NCBI GenBank assembly: GCA_030151665.1
Contig: JASLDB010000225.1
Span: 1-7,531, forward strand
From: Neisseriaceae bacterium
Lineage (GTDB): Bacteria > Pseudomonadota > Gammaproteobacteria > Burkholderiales > Neisseriaceae
DNA: 7,531 nt
Reading direction: 5' to 3'
This document shows positions 5,930 through 7,531 of this stretch, piece after piece. Numbering within the stretch: position 1 is the first letter of the stretch; each line of letters opens with the position of its first letter. A program made the position numbers and the translations under genes. The notes below the pieces were generated by a model. That model was not told where the DNA came from. It worked only from the letters and a program-made list of their open reading frames with translations, and did no database searches.

Positions 5930-5954
5930 AGGGCCTTGTGCTCTTGCCCTTTTT
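5930..5954 (+). terminator. Possible weak terminator after the deacetylase gene
   Basis: AGGGC (5930-5934) and GCCCT (5946-5950) could pair around an 11-base loop and are followed by TTTT (5951-5954). The five-pair GC-rich stem with a large loop is weak, so partial termination or none is possible, leaving the downstream antiporter partly co-transcribed. Confidence 0.3.
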
Positions 5955-5972
5955 AACGAAATAAGCTGATGT

Positions 5973-5993
5973 ATTGTTGATGCTCCAAACAAT
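5973..5993 (+). repeat. Short stem-loop in the antiporter leader
   Basis: ATTGTT (5973-5978) and AACAAT (5988-5993) are perfect inverted arms around a 9-base centre, 28 bases before the antiporter start. The stem is AT-rich and weak. It may be a small dyad site or chance. Confidence 0.18.
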
Positions 5994-6021
5994 GGGTGCA
6001 TGACAATAGCTGGGGAATAAA

Positions 6022-7494
6022 ATGTTTAAAAGTGCACCTTATAAAGCGTTTGATAATCGGACCCTTGTGGGCATTGCTTTTGGATTGCTCGTTATGGTTT
6101 TGTTATCACATTGGTTGGTTCCTGTGGGTTCGGATGGCAAGCAGCATTTTGGTTTGTTGGTTTTGTTACCGGTTTTGACTGTGCTGGTGTTGGCATTGGT
6201 TAGTCGCCGTACATTAGAACCGTTATTCACAGGTGCATGTGTCGGGCTTTTAATGCTCAATGCCAATCCCATTCAATTTTTGCATGAAGTGATGAATAGC
6301 TCATTACGGGTGATGGGTGGTGCTGTAATGGGGTGGATTTTACTTTTGTCTGCCTTAATGGGTGGTTTGATTATTTGGTTGCAAGTATCACGGGCAACTG
6401 ATGCGTTTAGCAGCTTACTGTCCCGCTATATTAAAAATCGAGAACAAAGTTTATTGGCGGCATGGGCTTTGGGTTTGGTGATTTTTATTGACGACTACTT
6501 AAGTGCTTTGACCGTGGGTGCTGCCATGCGCAAACTCACTGACAAGTTTAAAGTTTCTCGCGCCATGTTGGCTTATATTGCGGCAGCCACTGCTACACCA
6601 GTCTGTCTATTGGTACCGATCTCCACTTGGGCCATTTATATTTCGGGCTTACTGGAAAGCAACCATGTTGCCAAATCTGGCGAAGGCATGGCAATGTATA
6701 TTCAAGTGATTCCGTATATGTTTTACGCTTGGATCGCTGTGTTATTGGTCCCTTTGGTTATTTATAAAATCATCCCTGCATCGACTAGCATGAAAGCTGC
6801 TGATGCTGCGGCCCAAGAAAATGTCTTGGCCAATACCGTGCAAGTGGCTGATGAGCAAGATTTGGTATTGAAAAGCAGTGCCGATCGCTCTCCTACCTTG
6901 TGGCATTTCTTTGTGCCGATTTTGGTGATGATTGGTATGGCTTGGTATTTGGGTGATACCTTGTTGGCGGTGATTTGCACGGTGATTGTGACTTTGTTTT
7001 ATTACCGTTTTGCAGGTTTGGGTAGCATCCCTGATTTGTGCGAGCACTTTATGCGAGGCGTTGGGAGTATGGTGATGCCCATTGCCATTATTTTTGCAGC
7101 TTTCGTTTTGCAAGACGTAAACGAACAATTGGGTTTGGCACCGTATTTAATTGAAAGTGTGAAACCCTTTTTAAGTGCGGCTTGGTTGCCAGTGATTACC
7201 TTTATATTGTTATCATTTTTAACCTTTACCACTGGTTCATTTTGGGGTGTTTACGCCATTGCCATGCCCATTATCATGCCTTTGGCTATTGCACTAGATG
7301 CCAATATTCCATTGACCATCGGTGCTTTGGCTTCTGCTGGCGGTTTTGGTAGCCATGCTTGTTTTTTTGGTGATGCGACTGTCTTGGCATCCAGAAGTTG
7401 TGATATCACGCCCTTGCACCATGCCACTACCCAATTTCGCTATGCATTAATCAGTGCTATTTTGGCAGCTGTTTTGTTTGCGGTGATGGGTTAA
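6022..7494 (+). CDS. NhaC-family sodium/proton antiporter or related ion-coupled exchanger
   Basis: An inner-membrane transporter of the NhaC family (PF03553, TC 2.A.35), whose members exchange Na+ for H+ or, as in Bacillus MleN, couple ion exchange to organic-acid exchange. The 490-residue protein has about ten to twelve hydrophobic spans, broken by a polar loop at about 253-290. Conserved elements are FIDDYLSALTVGAAMR (155-170) with the paired aspartates D157 and D158, TATPVCLLVPISTWA (190-204), TTGSFWGVYAIAMP (403-416), and GSHACFFGDATVLASRSCDI (443-462), ending with two histidines at 466-467. The start has GGGGA (6013-6017) just upstream. It follows the deacetylase by 117 bases on the same strand, and a weak hairpin between them leaves co-transcription open. 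The pairing hints that this paralogue may move the substrate or product of the deacetylase rather than only regulate pH. Family is firm; the transported species is unknown. Confidence 0.88.
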   Translation: MFKSAPYKAFDNRTLVGIAFGLLVMVLLSHWLVPVGSDGKQHFGLLVLLPVLTVLVLALVSRRTLEPLFTGACVGLLMLNANPIQFLHEVMNSSLRVMGGAVMGWILLLSALMGGLIIWLQVSRATDAFSSLLSRYIKNREQSLLAAWALGLVIFIDDYLSALTVGAAMRKLTDKFKVSRAMLAYIAAATATPVCLLVPISTWAIYISGLLESNHVAKSGEGMAMYIQVIPYMFYAWIAVLLVPLVIYKIIPASTSMKAADAAAQENVLANTVQVADEQDLVLKSSADRSPTLWHFFVPILVMIGMAWYLGDTLLAVICTVIVTLFYYRFAGLGSIPDLCEHFMRGVGSMVMPIAIIFAAFVLQDVNEQLGLAPYLIESVKPFLSAAWLPVITFILLSFLTFTTGSFWGVYAIAMPIIMPLAIALDANIPLTIGALASAGGFGSHACFFGDATVLASRSCDITPLHHATTQFRYALISAILAAVLFAVMG

Positions 7495-7531
7495 TTGATG
7501 AGTAGAGGTCATGAGGCATAAAGCAATAAAT

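Noticed and set aside
6742..7128. Minus-strand open frame of 128 codons inside the antiporter gene
   Set aside because: The plus strand there encodes conserved NhaC-family sequence. The antisense frame is rich in His, Asn and Gln as expected from a shadow of membrane-protein codons.

Overview
The window looks like ordinary chromosomal DNA from a fairly AT-rich betaproteobacterium, most likely Neisseriales or a close relative. The best clue is GrpE: its wording (RALANEQNLRRRHQ, VKDYLEMAL, FDALKMGV, MKKGY, DRVIRPAMVTV) closely resembles the neisserial GrpE sequences I remember. AceK on the same contig argues against the pathogenic Neisseria and for a less-studied low-GC member, but the genus cannot be fixed from here. 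I saw no neisserial DNA uptake sequence, mobile element, CRISPR array, tRNA or rRNA.

Left part (1-1840): a leftward aceK (isocitrate dehydrogenase kinase/phosphatase) runs off the left edge after its regulatory domain. It is divergent from a complete rightward grpE. The 291-base gap holds a good heat-shock (sigma-32-like) promoter for grpE, a weaker sigma-70 candidate and an inverted repeat over the -35 region. A near-ideal bidirectional terminator separates grpE from the convergent next gene.

Middle (1865-4626): a leftward CitMHS-family citrate/proton transporter and a rightward AraC-family regulator of the OruR/ArgR-like type are divergent across a 344-base control region. This is the most information-rich non-coding part of the window. 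It contains an exact FNR/ANR-type box (TTGAT-N4-ATCAA), a perfect 19-base palindrome lying over candidate promoter elements for both directions, and a third dyad followed by a T-run on the minus strand.

Right part (4783-7494): a class II histone-deacetylase-family zinc amidohydrolase with an intact active site is followed 117 bases downstream by an NhaC-family antiporter, both on the plus strand behind the regulator. The inferred theme of the middle and right parts is uptake and processing of small organic acids or acetylated amines: citrate import, deacetylation of an N-acetyl compound such as an acetylpolyamine, and a second ion-coupled exchanger, possibly under one AraC-type regulator and with oxygen-responsive control of the citrate transporter. 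The gene families are secure. The substrates and the idea that the genes form one pathway are inference.
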